Positions 16,786 to 26,594 of a stretch of 64,000 nucleotides of DNA are shown here, in pieces. Source of the DNA: Leifsonia sp. PS1209 (GTDB taxonomy: Bacteria > Actinomycetota > Actinomycetes > Actinomycetales > Microbacteriaceae); NCBI RefSeq assembly GCF_012317045.1, contig NZ_CP051154.1:3906001-3970000 (forward strand). The letters are read 5' to 3'. A program made the position numbers and the translations under genes. Below the pieces are notes generated by a model, which saw nothing but the letters and a program-made list of their open reading frames with translations, had not been told where the DNA came from and did not search any database. The stretch's first letter is position 1, and every line of letters starts with the position of its first letter.

Positions 16786-18297
16786 ATGATCTCGCTCTGG
16801 CGCGACGTCGCCGCCCCTATCCCCACCGATCCCTTCGTGGACGGCGGCGAGTACGACAGCGTGATCGTCGGCGCAGGACTCACCGGTCTCACCACCGCCC
16901 TGCTGCTGGCCAGGCACGGGATGCGCGTCGCCGTGCTCGAAGCGCGCACCGTCGGCGCTGTGACCACCGGCAACACCACCGGCAAGGTCAGCCTGCTGCA
17001 GGGCACGACCCTCTCGCAGATCCGCCGCCACACCACCGACAAGGTGCTCTGCGCGTACGTGGACGCCAACACCGCCGGTCAAGGCTGGCTGCTCGACTAT
17101 CTGGACGAGCGGAGCATCCCGTACGACGTGCGCGACGCATACACGTACGCGACGACACTGGATGGCCGCGACAAGCTCGACGCCGAACTCTCCGCCGCCC
17201 GCGTCGCCGGGCTGGCGGCGACGGAGGAGCGCGGCTGCGAGCTGCCCTTCGCCGTCGAGGCCGCACTGCGGCTGCCCGCGCAGGCGCAGGTGGACCCGAT
17301 GGCGCTGCTCGCCTCGCTCGCCGCCGACGTGCGGGCGCTCGGCGGCGTGATCGTCGAAGGGGAGCGGGTGACCGGCGTCTCGGCGAGCGAACCCGCGGTG
17401 GTGACCAGTACCTCCGGCACGACGCGCGCCGGCAACGTGGTGCTGGCGAGCGGAACGCCCATCCTGGATCGCGGGCTCTACTTCGCAAAGACGGAACCGC
17501 TGCGCTCGTACATCACGGCGTTCCGGGTGCCCGGCGAACTGCCGCGCGGGATGTACCTCTCGGCCGACGAGCCGACGAGGTCGCTGCGCACGGCGGGGTC
17601 GCCGGACGGCGAACTGCTGCTCGTCGGCGGCAACGGGCATGTCGCCGGTCGCGCGGAGTCTCCTGCGGCTCTCGTCGCCGACCTGACGGCGTGGACGGAG
17701 ACGACCTTCCCCGGAGCGGAGCGCACGCACTGGTGGGCCGCGCAGGACTACCGCTCGGCCAACCAGGTGCCGTTCGTCGGCTGGCTGCCGCGCGGACGCG
17801 GGCGCGTGTTCCTCGCGACCGGATACAACAAGTGGGGCATGACGAACGGCGTCGCCGCCGCGCTCAGCCTCACCGCAGACCTCACGGGCGAGACCATCGA
17901 GTGGGCCCGCGTGCTGCACCACAGGGTCACCCACCCGATCGACATCGCCACCGGCGCCGTCTTCAACGCGGGGGTCGGCAAGGCGGCGGTCACCCAGTGG
18001 GCAGAAGCGGAGACGGGAGGACAGCTCCCGGTGGATGCTCCCCCGCCCGCTGAGGGGACGGGCGTGGTCGGCCGCCGGGGTGCTTCGCCCGTCGCCGTCT
18101 CGACGGTGGACGGCGTCACCTGCGCCCTCTCCGCCGTGTGCACCCACCTCGGCGGCGTCGTGCGCTGGAACGACGCCGAACTGTCCTGGGACTGCCCGCT
18201 GCACGGCTCCCGCTTCGCACCGGACGGCACCGTGCTCGAGGGTCCGGCCACGTCGGCGCTGAAACCCGTGGATGACGCCGAGCCCGCGGGAGAGTAG
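16786..18297 (+). CDS. FAD-dependent oxidoreductase with C-terminal Rieske [2Fe-2S] domain
   Basis: 503 residues, a fusion. Residues about 20-400 are a DAO-type FAD oxidoreductase with the dinucleotide motif VIVGAGLTGLTTALLLARHG (about 25-44) and a C-terminal FAD-contact region (FLATGYNKWGMTNGVAA). Residues about 420-500 are a Rieske domain with both ligand pairs: CTHLGG and CPLHGSRF (around 450-475). Such proteins, common in actinobacteria and Bacilli, are thought to oxidise an amine or amino acid and pass electrons through the Rieske centre. Cytoplasmic; no signal peptide. Last gene before the Rhs island. Confidence 0.92.
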   Translation: MISLWRDVAAPIPTDPFVDGGEYDSVIVGAGLTGLTTALLLARHGMRVAVLEARTVGAVTTGNTTGKVSLLQGTTLSQIRRHTTDKVLCAYVDANTAGQGWLLDYLDERSIPYDVRDAYTYATTLDGRDKLDAELSAARVAGLAATEERGCELPFAVEAALRLPAQAQVDPMALLASLAADVRALGGVIVEGERVTGVSASEPAVVTSTSGTTRAGNVVLASGTPILDRGLYFAKTEPLRSYITAFRVPGELPRGMYLSADEPTRSLRTAGSPDGELLLVGGNGHVAGRAESPAALVADLTAWTETTFPGAERTHWWAAQDYRSANQVPFVGWLPRGRGRVFLATGYNKWGMTNGVAAALSLTADLTGETIEWARVLHHRVTHPIDIATGAVFNAGVGKAAVTQWAEAETGGQLPVDAPPPAEGTGVVGRRGASPVAVSTVDGVTCALSAVCTHLGGVVRWNDAELSWDCPLHGSRFAPDGTVLEGPATSALKPVDDAEPAGE

Positions 18298-18812
18298 TCA
18301 CGGCGAGTGCAGCTGGCTCATCGTTACGTAACTCGAAGGAATTGCCGCTGTCGGGGTCACCAAGTGGCGTGGGTGCACAGCTGACATAGCAATGGGTATC
18401 AATTATGTGTTGATGGGATGTTTGAGACCTGTTAGGTGACGATTATTGATCTGGGACGAGAGAGCAGCGCTGCTCTGGAGCTTCAACGGGGCGAAACGCG
18501 CGGCACACGCGACGCCACGGTGCACGTGAATGAAAATCCCTCTGAAACGGAATGCGGGCGTGGCGAGACCAGGTCGCTCGGCCTAGCGGGGTCCCGGGAC
18601 GCTGGCGGCGACACGGCTGGATAACGGGGTTATCACTTCCGGGTGCACTCTTCCGGAGATTCCTAGCCTGCGGGGATGTTCCTGCGCCAACTATTCGAAC
18701 GCGGGCGAAAGCTTATATGTGTGGTTTCTCATTATTTGGATGGTGTGTTCAGCTGTGCTGCCCAAGTATGTTCAGTTTTGCTGCCTCGGGGGTGGCGGAG
18801 AGCTGAGGCGCC
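18298..18812. other. 515-bp upstream region of the first Rhs gene
   Basis: No gene is supported here. A 62-codon ORF (18436-18624) has no recognisable content. Near the right end, a 17-nt word TGTTCAGCTGTGCTGCC (18746-18762) is repeated at 18769-18785 with two changes, with a 23-bp period, just before the Rhs start. It may be a regulator-binding region. Composition is more A/T-rich than the left flank. Confidence 0.5.
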
Positions 18813-21800
18813 GTGTTGAAGTCGGGGGACTGGTTTAGGGCGTGTTTGTCCGTCGTTGCGGCATCGGTGATCGCAGTTGCGGTAGCCGTGCAGCCGTTCA
18901 CGGTGCCGGCTGCTTCAGCGACTGAGACTTCGGCAGGGGATCTCAGTCCGCTGCCGAGCCAGTCGGCCGCGCCAGTCGTGGGGGATCCGTTGACGGCGGG
19001 CGGTGGGGTGCGGGCCGAGGGAGAGTTGCCGGGTGCGCCGGCTGATCCTCATCCGACGAAGACGATGTCGGGAGCTGCGGGATACAACCCGGATACTTCG
19101 ACTCCAATTTCGCGGTCTGAGTTTGAGACGGTGTATCAGAATCAGGATTCGACGAAGACGGCGCAGTTCTCGACGGAGCCGTTGAATGTGTCGCGGTCTG
19201 ATGGTTCGTGGGTTCCGGTGAACACAACGGCGACGAAGACGTCGAGTGGCGGGTATGCGGTTGCGGATCACCCGTTGGCGCCTAAGTTCGCGGCGACGTC
19301 TGGTTCGTCGTCCGGTGACTATCAGGTCTCGTCGTCGAGCTACACGGTCTCCTTCAGTTTGGAGGGGGCGAAGCCGCGGCCCGCCACGCGGGCGAGCGCA
19401 GTCGATCGGACGGCGTCGGGTGGCGATTCCGACTCGTCGGTCGCGTACACGGGCGTCGCGGCTGGTGAGGATCTCGCGTATGAGGTCACGGCGGGCCAGG
19501 TGAAGGAGACGTTGGTTCTCAACCAAGCTCCGACTGAGGCCAACCCGTCATGGACATGGAAAGTACACGCACCCGGCTTGCAGCTTGGCCGGGATCAGTT
19601 CGGGGACGTTACCTTCACGGACGTCCTGGGCAATGTTGTGTTCATCACACCGATTCCCGCGATGGTCGACTCTTCGGCCGTCCCCGGCGTCTCCGGGGCT
19701 GCTGTGACCAATGTGCCCGTCTCCTTGGCTCAGGTGTCCGATGACGACTGGACGATGACGTTGACCCCGGACGCGACGTGGCTGAACGACCCGTCCCGGG
19801 TGTATCCGGTGTTCGTCGACCCGTCCACGGCCTCCCCCTACGCGGATGACGCGCATTCTTATGAGAGCACGGGCTCTCAGTTGACTGGTGTCGCCTACGT
19901 CGGAAATTCGCGAGCTAGCGGAGACACGATGTGGCGTACGGTCACCCACTTCAACTATGAGCAGCTTTTCGGGTATCAGGTTCTCGGAGTGAACCTAGAG
20001 GAATGGTACGGCGGCGACGGCTCCACTGACGCAACGAATGCGTGGGTGTTCTGGGCGAATGCGATGAGTTTCAACGGACAGGGGACCACTCTGTCACCGA
20101 TAACTGTCTCGTCCGGAACCTCAGGCTACGGTGTCGCGAACGATGCTCGTCTGACGAATCAGTACGCGACGTGGGTGAACAATCGCACGTCGGGCGCGTA
20201 CTTGATGTTGACCGGCCAGGAAACGCCTGGGGCGTACACGTACAAGTCGCTCGGCTTGCAGATGTTTATCTCGTATGAGTCGAAGCCGACCATCGCGGCG
20301 TCGACGGTCTCCGTCGCGGACCCGAACGGGTTCGCGGCGACGTCGTCGTCCCCGCAGGGTGGAGCGGTTGGGTCGTCGACGCCGACGTTGGCGACGACGA
20401 CGACGCAGGACACCTCGAATGGTTCGGCGCCGGTGAACCGATGGTATTCGGTGTCGGCGAACGCGAACATGTCGAGCCCGTTGTGGCAGTCCGGATGGAC
20501 GTCGAGTTCGCAAGTGCAGGTGCCGCCCGGGATGCTCGCTCCGGGAGCTACGTATTACTGGCAGGCAGCGGTGCAAGACCAGTACGGGACGACGGGGTCG
20601 AGTTCGATCTATTCGTGGAAGACCAGCACGAATCCGACACCCGGTGCCGGGGCGACCACACCATCAGATAATTCAGTGGTCGCGACAACCACACCGACGC
20701 TCACCGCACCGGCGGCCACAGCAACCAATGGCAAACCGTTGCAGTATGTGATGAGGCTCGCGTCCGGGCAGGACGGGGCAACAGGGCAAGTGGTGCTTTC
20801 GCAGGTGCTGACTCCTGTCGGCGGCGTGCTGACCTGGACGGTGCCCGCGAACGTCCTGCAAGACAACACCGGGTACACCTGGTCGCTCGTCGTCAACGAC
20901 GTGTACGACGACTGGGCGGCAAGCGTGCAGCGGATCGTCGTGAACCGGCGAGTCACAACATCCGGACCAGCCCCCACCGACACCGCCGGGCCCGTCACGG
21001 TCAATCTCGCCAACGGCAACGCCTCCACAAGTGTGCCCACACCAACCGTGAACACGGTCGGCGGCCCGATGGGCTTCCAACTGACCTACAACTCTGAGCA
21101 GGTGTCGAACGCTGGTCTGATCAGCCACTACTACAATCTCGATCCCAACAATCTGACTCCCTCGTATAACCCTCTGCCTGCGGGGGCGAAGGTCGCGTTG
21201 GTACAAACGGACAGTCAGATCGCTGACAACTGGGGTCAACTCGATTCACCAGCACCAGGAGTGAACCAGTCGAACTATCAGGTGCAATGGACGGGGTTCA
21301 TCAACCCGCCCGCGGGCTCGTACGCGTTCGGCTTCCAAAGCGACGATGGCGCTGAGCTCACACTAAATACGACACCGGTGATCACCGATCAGTGGACAGC
21401 GCACCAGGCGCAGGGAACCCCGCAATTCGAGACCGCGGCCTCGCAGGTCCTTGTTGTCGCCGCCGACGGGACGGCAAAGTTGGGCGGCGCGACGGTGCCG
21501 TTACCGCTGCCGATCACGGTGAACTACTTCCAGCGCAGCGGAGCAGCCTCGGTGTCCCTGTCCGTGGAGAGCACCATCGCGCCGGCCAATCCGCAGCTGG
21601 TCCCGGCGAACTGGTTCACGCACACGAACCCGCCGCTCCCGGACGGGTGGGCCGCATCCGCCCCGATCGTCGGAGCGGCAGGTCAGTATGTGTCCTTGAA
21701 GACCAGTGGAAGTTCAGTCACCGTCACGGACTCCGCCGGCGGCACCCATGTGTACACGAAAGCGGCCGGGGCGGGCGGGTACACACCGCCGGCGGGGGAG

Positions 21801-24800
21801 CGGAGCACGCTGACCACCGACACAACGGGAGCGTTCACCCTCACCGCCGAGGACGGCACCGTGTACCTGTTCAACACGGCGGGGAAGCTCACCTCCGCAA
21901 CCCCACCGGTAGATGCGGGCAGCAAACCGGCCACTCCGATCCCCAGCTATGTCAGCAACAGCAGCCTGGACAACGCGCTCCGCAGCCTGTCCGACCCGCT
22001 CTCCAACACCGGCACCGCCAGCGCCCCCTCATACCAGCGGGCCGCGTACTTCGCCTACAAGGGGGAGCAGTACTCGAACCTCGGCATCCCGGCGAACGCG
22101 GGTATCACCGCCACCGGACCGGTCTGCCAAACGCCGTCCGGGACCGGCTGGGCAGCAGCACCCGATCAGATGATGTGCGCAATCGTGTACCCCGACGGGA
22201 CAACGACACAACTTGAGTACACCAGCACCGGTCAACTCGGCGGGGTGTTGAACCCAGGTGGTGCGCTCACCCTGTTCAGCTACCAGGCCGTTGGTGGATC
22301 GAATCTACTCAGCGCCGTGTCCACCTCGTTGCAAACGGATTGGTCGGCCCTGCACACCAGCTCGCCGCGGCCCGTCACCGCAATCGGCTACGACACGGCA
22401 GGGCGGGCGACGAGCGTGAAGCTCGCGGCGCTCGGCAGCGACCCGCAACCATCGAAGACGTACACGTACTCGTCGGCGCCGACAGCAACCCAGGACGGGA
22501 TCTCGTTCGTCGACGTCGCAGGGCTCACCCCACCCGCCGGTGGCCCAGGTCACGAGCTCAAAGTCACCTACAACACGGCTCTACAGAAGACCACGTCAAC
22601 GACCGCATCCGGGCTCATTTCCAAGACACTGTGGAACAGCCACGACAACGTCCTCGCCACCCTGGATGCCCAAGGCCACGAATCAAGCACTGTCTACGAC
22701 ACCCAGGACCGCGCCGTAGCGACCTATGGTCCGGCACCCGCCGCCTGTTTCGGCGCCACCGCAGCGCTCCCGTTCGGCCCATCCACTCTCGACGCCAACG
22801 GAACGGCAGACCCGGCGGACGCGCCCATCCCGACCGGAACCTGCCCGGCCATGAACGGGACAGCGATCGCCACCAGCACCTCCACGTACGACGGCACTCT
22901 GCACGGCCTCAATGCGACCTGGTACAACAACAGCAACCTCGCCGGCCCGCCCGCCGCGTACTCGCTGTCTGTGCCCGCAGCAGCCTCCACCCCCGCCACC
23001 CCCGAGAACAACGGAGCAATCAGCCACGACTGGGGAACCACCAATGGCGCCTCCACCACCGTCTCACCCATCACGGGCCCGACCGGAACCGTCGTCGGCG
23101 GGTCGACCGGTATCAACTGGACCGCACAATTCACCGGCCTGCTGACCTTCCCGTCGACCGCGAACTACACCCTGTACACGTACGCGGACGACGGGACCAT
23201 GCTCTGGGTCAACGACAAACTCGTCATCAACACCTGGGGAGGCGGGTCCGCCCGCTACTCAGCCGGATACACGATCCCCGCGACGCTCGGTCAGACGGTA
23301 CGCATCCGGCTTGCCTACCAGCAGATGACTGCGCAAGCACACCTCGAGCTGGACTGGACGACAGGGGCGGCGCTGCCCACAGCCCCCGCGAACAATGTCG
23401 CCATCCCAGGCGCAGACCTCTCACCCGCCTACAATCTCGTGACGAAGACCTCCACCGCCGACTCCGCCCCGACCGGCGTGGCCGGGGTCAGCAATGCCAA
23501 CGTGCCCGCCGCGTCCACGGCGACCACATACTCGAACCCCTGGTTCGGGACGGTCGCCTCCACCAGCGTCGACTCGGCTGGACTGAACCTGACATCCACG
23601 TCAACAACCGAAGCGCCCGGGACCGGATATCTGCGTCAACTCACGTCGACGAAACCGGCCGGCGCGGCAACGAAATCAACGACCGCCTACTACGGCGGAA
23701 CGTCGACCCCGACGGTTTCCTACGGCACCGCCCTCGGAGTGAGCAGCCCGATCTGCGGGGTACCCGTGAACACCCCGCAATACGGTTTGACCGCATCAGC
23801 GACCGGTCCCACACCGGCCACAGGGGTGGCCCGGACAGCGAAGTATGTGTACGACGTCATGGGTCGCGTCGCCGCAACCCTGAACCCCGGTGACACCACC
23901 TGGGCATGCACCACCTACGACAGCCGCGGCCGGATCGCATCCCAAACCTTCCCCGCGTTCGGCGGATCCCCCGCGCGGACCGTCACCAACAAGTACACAT
24001 CCGACGGGACCGCCACCGGTGACCCCCTCACCTCTAGCGTGTCCGACGCCTCCGGAACCATCACCAGCACCATCGGCATTGACGGGCAACGGCTCACGTA
24101 TACCGACGTGTCCGGGACCGTGACCACCACCAGCTACAACCAGGCTATGCAGACCGTCTCCGCCACGGCGAAGCTCGCGGACGGCACCACCCACACCGAG
24201 GCGTACACCTACAACGGTGACGGGCAGGCCCTCACCGTCTCCGAGGACAGCAAGACGATCGCCCAGAATACCTACACGGGCGGAGTCCTCACCGGCGTTG
24301 CCTATCCCTCCGGGGCTGGCAACGCCGGCAACGGCACCTCCGGAACGCTCGGCTACGCACCAACCGGCGCCGCCTCATCGCTGGTATGGAGTCTCGCTGG
24401 CGGGGCGACTCTCTCCGACAGCCACGTGCTATCGCAGACGGGGCGGATTGTGCAGGACACCATCGTCGATGGTGCAGCCACGTACACGTCCACATACGGG
24501 TACGACGGCGCGGGCAGGCTGACCTCCGCGAAGGTCCCGTATAACCAGCTCACCTACTCGTATGCAGCGACAGGCGGCTGCGGTGCCAACACAACCGCAG
24601 GCGCGGACGGTGACCGGACTGGGATGACGGACATCACCACCGCACCTGGTGCGAGCACGCCGAATCCGACCCTGTCGATGGGGTATTGCTACGACAACAC
24701 GGACAGACTCACCGCCGACACCGTGAGCGGCGCGCCGACCAGCCCCGACATCGTCCTCGGGACTGCGCTCACCAGCACTGGGGCTACCCCAAATCTGGTC

Positions 24801-25997
24801 TACGACAGCCACGGGAACATCACCAAGCTCGCGACCGAGACTCTGGCCTACGACGACACCAACCGACACATGAACACCACGCTCTCCGACGGCACCACCA
24901 TCGTCTACAAAAGAGACGCAACCGACCGGATCATCAGCGTCACCCAAACCCCGGCCGGTGGTAGCGCAACCGTTACCAATTACGCCTACGCGGGTGGGGG
25001 AGATGCGGCCGCGTTCACACTCACCAGCGCTAACCACGTCCAGGAGCAGACACTCAGCCTCCCCGGCGGGGCCAGCGTGTCCATCCAGTCGAGTACGCAG
25101 GTGTGGTCGTATGCCGGCCTCAGCGGGCACGTGATCGCAACCGCGGACGCTGCGGGTACGCGAGTCGGCGGGATCTTCCTCACCGACCCATACGGCGACC
25201 CCATCGACCCCGCCACCGGGTGCATCGGCACCACAACCGCCGACACCAACGGACCCGCGAATACAACTACCCCGAACGTGTCCAACGGATACGAAGGACA
25301 ACACGGTAAAGGCATGCTCACCCTCGGCGGGCTCGACACCATCGAAATGGGTGCACGCCAGTACGTGCCCCTCCTCGGCCTCTTCCTCTCCGTCGACCCC
25401 GTCCCAGGGGGCAACGCCAACGACTACACCTACCCAAACGACCCCGTCAACAGCAATGACCTCACCGGTAATTACTCATTCCGTTTATCGGACTACGGCA
25501 CGACCACGCCGATCGTTGGCTCAACCGCGAGGACGGCCTATTCCCCTCACGTGAACCGCGGAATCAAGGCATCGTCCTATCGTGCGACGCGGCCGCTGTC
25601 GAGCTACTCCATGCCAGAGCTGCTTGCGAAATACAATGGAAAACAGGCGATTCTGAATCACGAGCCGCCTGCGCCAGAGTGGGTGAAGAAGGTGGGCGTA
25701 GGCGCGGGTGCGAGCTTGTGCGCACTGGCGTGCGTGAATGTTGACGTCGGAGCAGACGGTCACGGTCGCGTTGGTCTGGGCGTCGGACCGGAGGCCGGAA
25801 TCAAGTATAAAATTGGCTTCACCACGGAGACGGAGCCCGGTTGGTATATGGGCGGTGACTGTTCGGCCGGACTGGGACCCGTCGGTGCTTACGTTGAAGG
25901 CGGGATTCAAGAGCACGGTCCGCTCGGCTATGGTGGCGGAGGGTACTCACCTGGACTAAACCTTGGGTGCAGTGGCGGCGTCGGATGGGGTTGGTGA
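18813..25997 (+). CDS. Secreted Rhs/YD-repeat protein with two PA14 domains and variable C-terminal tip (Rhs1)
   Basis: A 2394-residue exported protein. A signal peptide covers about residues 1-37 (VVAASVIAVAVAVQPFTVPA then ASATE). Then: an adhesin-like N-terminal region with YPVFVDPSTASPYADD at about 330; two Fn3-like segments at about 500-720; PA14 domain 1 at about 770-920 (GSYAFGFQSDDGAELTL); PA14 domain 2 at about 1365-1515 (YTLYTYADDGTMLWVNDK); YD repeats at about 1530-2130 (YDVMGRVAATLNPGD; YDGAGRLTSAKV); and the Rhs core end at about 2175-2215 (GARQYVPLLGLFLSVDPVPG then NDLTGNY). The final 175 residues are a unique Gly-rich tip. Rhs shells enclose and release C-terminal toxins, so this is probably a polymorphic toxin. 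GTG 18813 is the assigned start. Confidence 0.9.
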   Translation: MLKSGDWFRACLSVVAASVIAVAVAVQPFTVPAASATETSAGDLSPLPSQSAAPVVGDPLTAGGGVRAEGELPGAPADPHPTKTMSGAAGYNPDTSTPISRSEFETVYQNQDSTKTAQFSTEPLNVSRSDGSWVPVNTTATKTSSGGYAVADHPLAPKFAATSGSSSGDYQVSSSSYTVSFSLEGAKPRPATRASAVDRTASGGDSDSSVAYTGVAAGEDLAYEVTAGQVKETLVLNQAPTEANPSWTWKVHAPGLQLGRDQFGDVTFTDVLGNVVFITPIPAMVDSSAVPGVSGAAVTNVPVSLAQVSDDDWTMTLTPDATWLNDPSRVYPVFVDPSTASPYADDAHSYESTGSQLTGVAYVGNSRASGDTMWRTVTHFNYEQLFGYQVLGVNLEEWYGGDGSTDATNAWVFWANAMSFNGQGTTLSPITVSSGTSGYGVANDARLTNQYATWVNNRTSGAYLMLTGQETPGAYTYKSLGLQMFISYESKPTIAASTVSVADPNGFAATSSSPQGGAVGSSTPTLATTTTQDTSNGSAPVNRWYSVSANANMSSPLWQSGWTSSSQVQVPPGMLAPGATYYWQAAVQDQYGTTGSSSIYSWKTSTNPTPGAGATTPSDNSVVATTTPTLTAPAATATNGKPLQYVMRLASGQDGATGQVVLSQVLTPVGGVLTWTVPANVLQDNTGYTWSLVVNDVYDDWAASVQRIVVNRRVTTSGPAPTDTAGPVTVNLANGNASTSVPTPTVNTVGGPMGFQLTYNSEQVSNAGLISHYYNLDPNNLTPSYNPLPAGAKVALVQTDSQIADNWGQLDSPAPGVNQSNYQVQWTGFINPPAGSYAFGFQSDDGAELTLNTTPVITDQWTAHQAQGTPQFETAASQVLVVAADGTAKLGGATVPLPLPITVNYFQRSGAASVSLSVESTIAPANPQLVPANWFTHTNPPLPDGWAASAPIVGAAGQYVSLKTSGSSVTVTDSAGGTHVYTKAAGAGGYTPPAGERSTLTTDTTGAFTLTAEDGTVYLFNTAGKLTSATPPVDAGSKPATPIPSYVSNSSLDNALRSLSDPLSNTGTASAPSYQRAAYFAYKGEQYSNLGIPANAGITATGPVCQTPSGTGWAAAPDQMMCAIVYPDGTTTQLEYTSTGQLGGVLNPGGALTLFSYQAVGGSNLLSAVSTSLQTDWSALHTSSPRPVTAIGYDTAGRATSVKLAALGSDPQPSKTYTYSSAPTATQDGISFVDVAGLTPPAGGPGHELKVTYNTALQKTTSTTASGLISKTLWNSHDNVLATLDAQGHESSTVYDTQDRAVATYGPAPAACFGATAALPFGPSTLDANGTADPADAPIPTGTCPAMNGTAIATSTSTYDGTLHGLNATWYNNSNLAGPPAAYSLSVPAAASTPATPENNGAISHDWGTTNGASTTVSPITGPTGTVVGGSTGINWTAQFTGLLTFPSTANYTLYTYADDGTMLWVNDKLVINTWGGGSARYSAGYTIPATLGQTVRIRLAYQQMTAQAHLELDWTTGAALPTAPANNVAIPGADLSPAYNLVTKTSTADSAPTGVAGVSNANVPAASTATTYSNPWFGTVASTSVDSAGLNLTSTSTTEAPGTGYLRQLTSTKPAGAATKSTTAYYGGTSTPTVSYGTALGVSSPICGVPVNTPQYGLTASATGPTPATGVARTAKYVYDVMGRVAATLNPGDTTWACTTYDSRGRIASQTFPAFGGSPARTVTNKYTSDGTATGDPLTSSVSDASGTITSTIGIDGQRLTYTDVSGTVTTTSYNQAMQTVSATAKLADGTTHTEAYTYNGDGQALTVSEDSKTIAQNTYTGGVLTGVAYPSGAGNAGNGTSGTLGYAPTGAASSLVWSLAGGATLSDSHVLSQTGRIVQDTIVDGAATYTSTYGYDGAGRLTSAKVPYNQLTYSYAATGGCGANTTAGADGDRTGMTDITTAPGASTPNPTLSMGYCYDNTDRLTADTVSGAPTSPDIVLGTALTSTGATPNLVYDSHGNITKLATETLAYDDTNRHMNTTLSDGTTIVYKRDATDRIISVTQTPAGGSATVTNYAYAGGGDAAAFTLTSANHVQEQTLSLPGGASVSIQSSTQVWSYAGLSGHVIATADAAGTRVGGIFLTDPYGDPIDPATGCIGTTTADTNGPANTTTPNVSNGYEGQHGKGMLTLGGLDTIEMGARQYVPLLGLFLSVDPVPGGNANDYTYPNDPVNSNDLTGNYSFRLSDYGTTTPIVGSTARTAYSPHVNRGIKASSYRATRPLSSYSMPELLAKYNGKQAILNHEPPAPEWVKKVGVGAGASLCALACVNVDVGADGHGRVGLGVGPEAGIKYKIGFTTETEPGWYMGGDCSAGLGPVGAYVEGGIQEHGPLGYGGGGYSPGLNLGCSGGVGWGW

Positions 25998-25998
25998 C

Positions 25999-26274
25999 AT
26001 GCACTTGCTAGATCCCGGGATTATTGTTCCCAACATGATCATCGGCCCGCTCGTCTTAGTGAGCGGCATTCTGATCGTTGTCTTTCGCAGACAATTGAGA
26101 GACTGGATCGTTTCTTCCGAAAAGTCCGCGCTCGGCGATGACCGCGGAAATTCGCTCGGTCTGCTGCAGACGCCTTTTTGGGCTGGCGTCACCGGGGTTG
26201 CAATTGCGCTCTTGGGGGCAGCCATGCTCACGTTCGGGGTTGTGTCGCTCATTCAACACCTAGGCGGTTCGTAA
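25999..26274 (+). CDS. Small two-TM membrane protein, candidate immunity protein for Rhs1
   Basis: 91 residues: N-terminal hydrophobic segment (NMIIGPLVLVSGILIVVF), a basic/polar loop (RRQLRDWIVSSEKSALGDDR) and a second segment (FWAGVTGVAIALLGAAMLTF). ATG 25999 lies 1 bp after the Rhs1 stop, so it is coupled to the toxin gene. Gene position directly behind a toxin tip is the classical place for immunity genes. A membrane immunity protein would fit a toxin tip acting at the membrane; that is inference. No family recognised. Confidence 0.65.
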   Translation: MHLLDPGIIVPNMIIGPLVLVSGILIVVFRRQLRDWIVSSEKSALGDDRGNSLGLLQTPFWAGVTGVAIALLGAAMLTFGVVSLIQHLGGS

Positions 26275-26275
26275 C

Positions 26276-26491
26276 GTGTTCTCGGTACTCGCCGTTATCC
26301 TCGGTCTGTTGTTGGTCCTGATTGGCATCGCGACCATTGTTCTTCGCTCGCGTATTGAAGGGCTCGTACACCGTTCGTCCTCATCGAGTCGCGCACCGAC
26401 CTGGATGTTCAGCGGCGTTTACCTCGGCTCGGTGGGGGCTTTCGCGATCGCCATCGGGCTAGTGGCCATCATTGTGGGAGTTACGCGTTGA
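26276..26491 (+). CDS. Small two-TM membrane protein, second candidate immunity gene
   Basis: 71 residues with hydrophobic segments at about 3-23 (LAVILGLLLVLIGIATIVLR) and 47-69 (YLGSVGAFAIAIGLVAIIVG), separated by a Ser-rich loop. GTG 26276 comes 1 bp after the stop of the preceding gene, so three genes from Rhs1 on read as one unit. Its topology (TM-loop-TM) mirrors the preceding 91-residue protein, suggesting a paired or duplicated immunity function. Family unknown. Confidence 0.6.
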   Translation: MFSVLAVILGLLLVLIGIATIVLRSRIEGLVHRSSSSSRAPTWMFSGVYLGSVGAFAIAIGLVAIIVGVTR

Positions 26492-26594
26492 ACCCAACGA
26501 TCACCATGATTCAGAAGAGCTGCTCGCCTTGATCGCAGAGGTCCTGAGGGAGCGTGCACCTGCAAATATTGCTAATACACACGATACAAACTGA
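26472..26594 (+). CDS. Possible 40-aa ORF overlapping the second immunity candidate
   Basis: In a shifted frame, TTG 26472 opens a short ORF that overlaps the end of the preceding gene and ends with TGA at 26594. It encodes an acidic helical peptide (PNDHHDSEELLALIAEVLRE). The start codon is weak and no ribosome site is clear. It may be a real small gene, or the tail of a gene whose 5' part was lost. Confidence 0.25.
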   Translation: MWELRVEPNDHHDSEELLALIAEVLRERAPANIANTHDTN

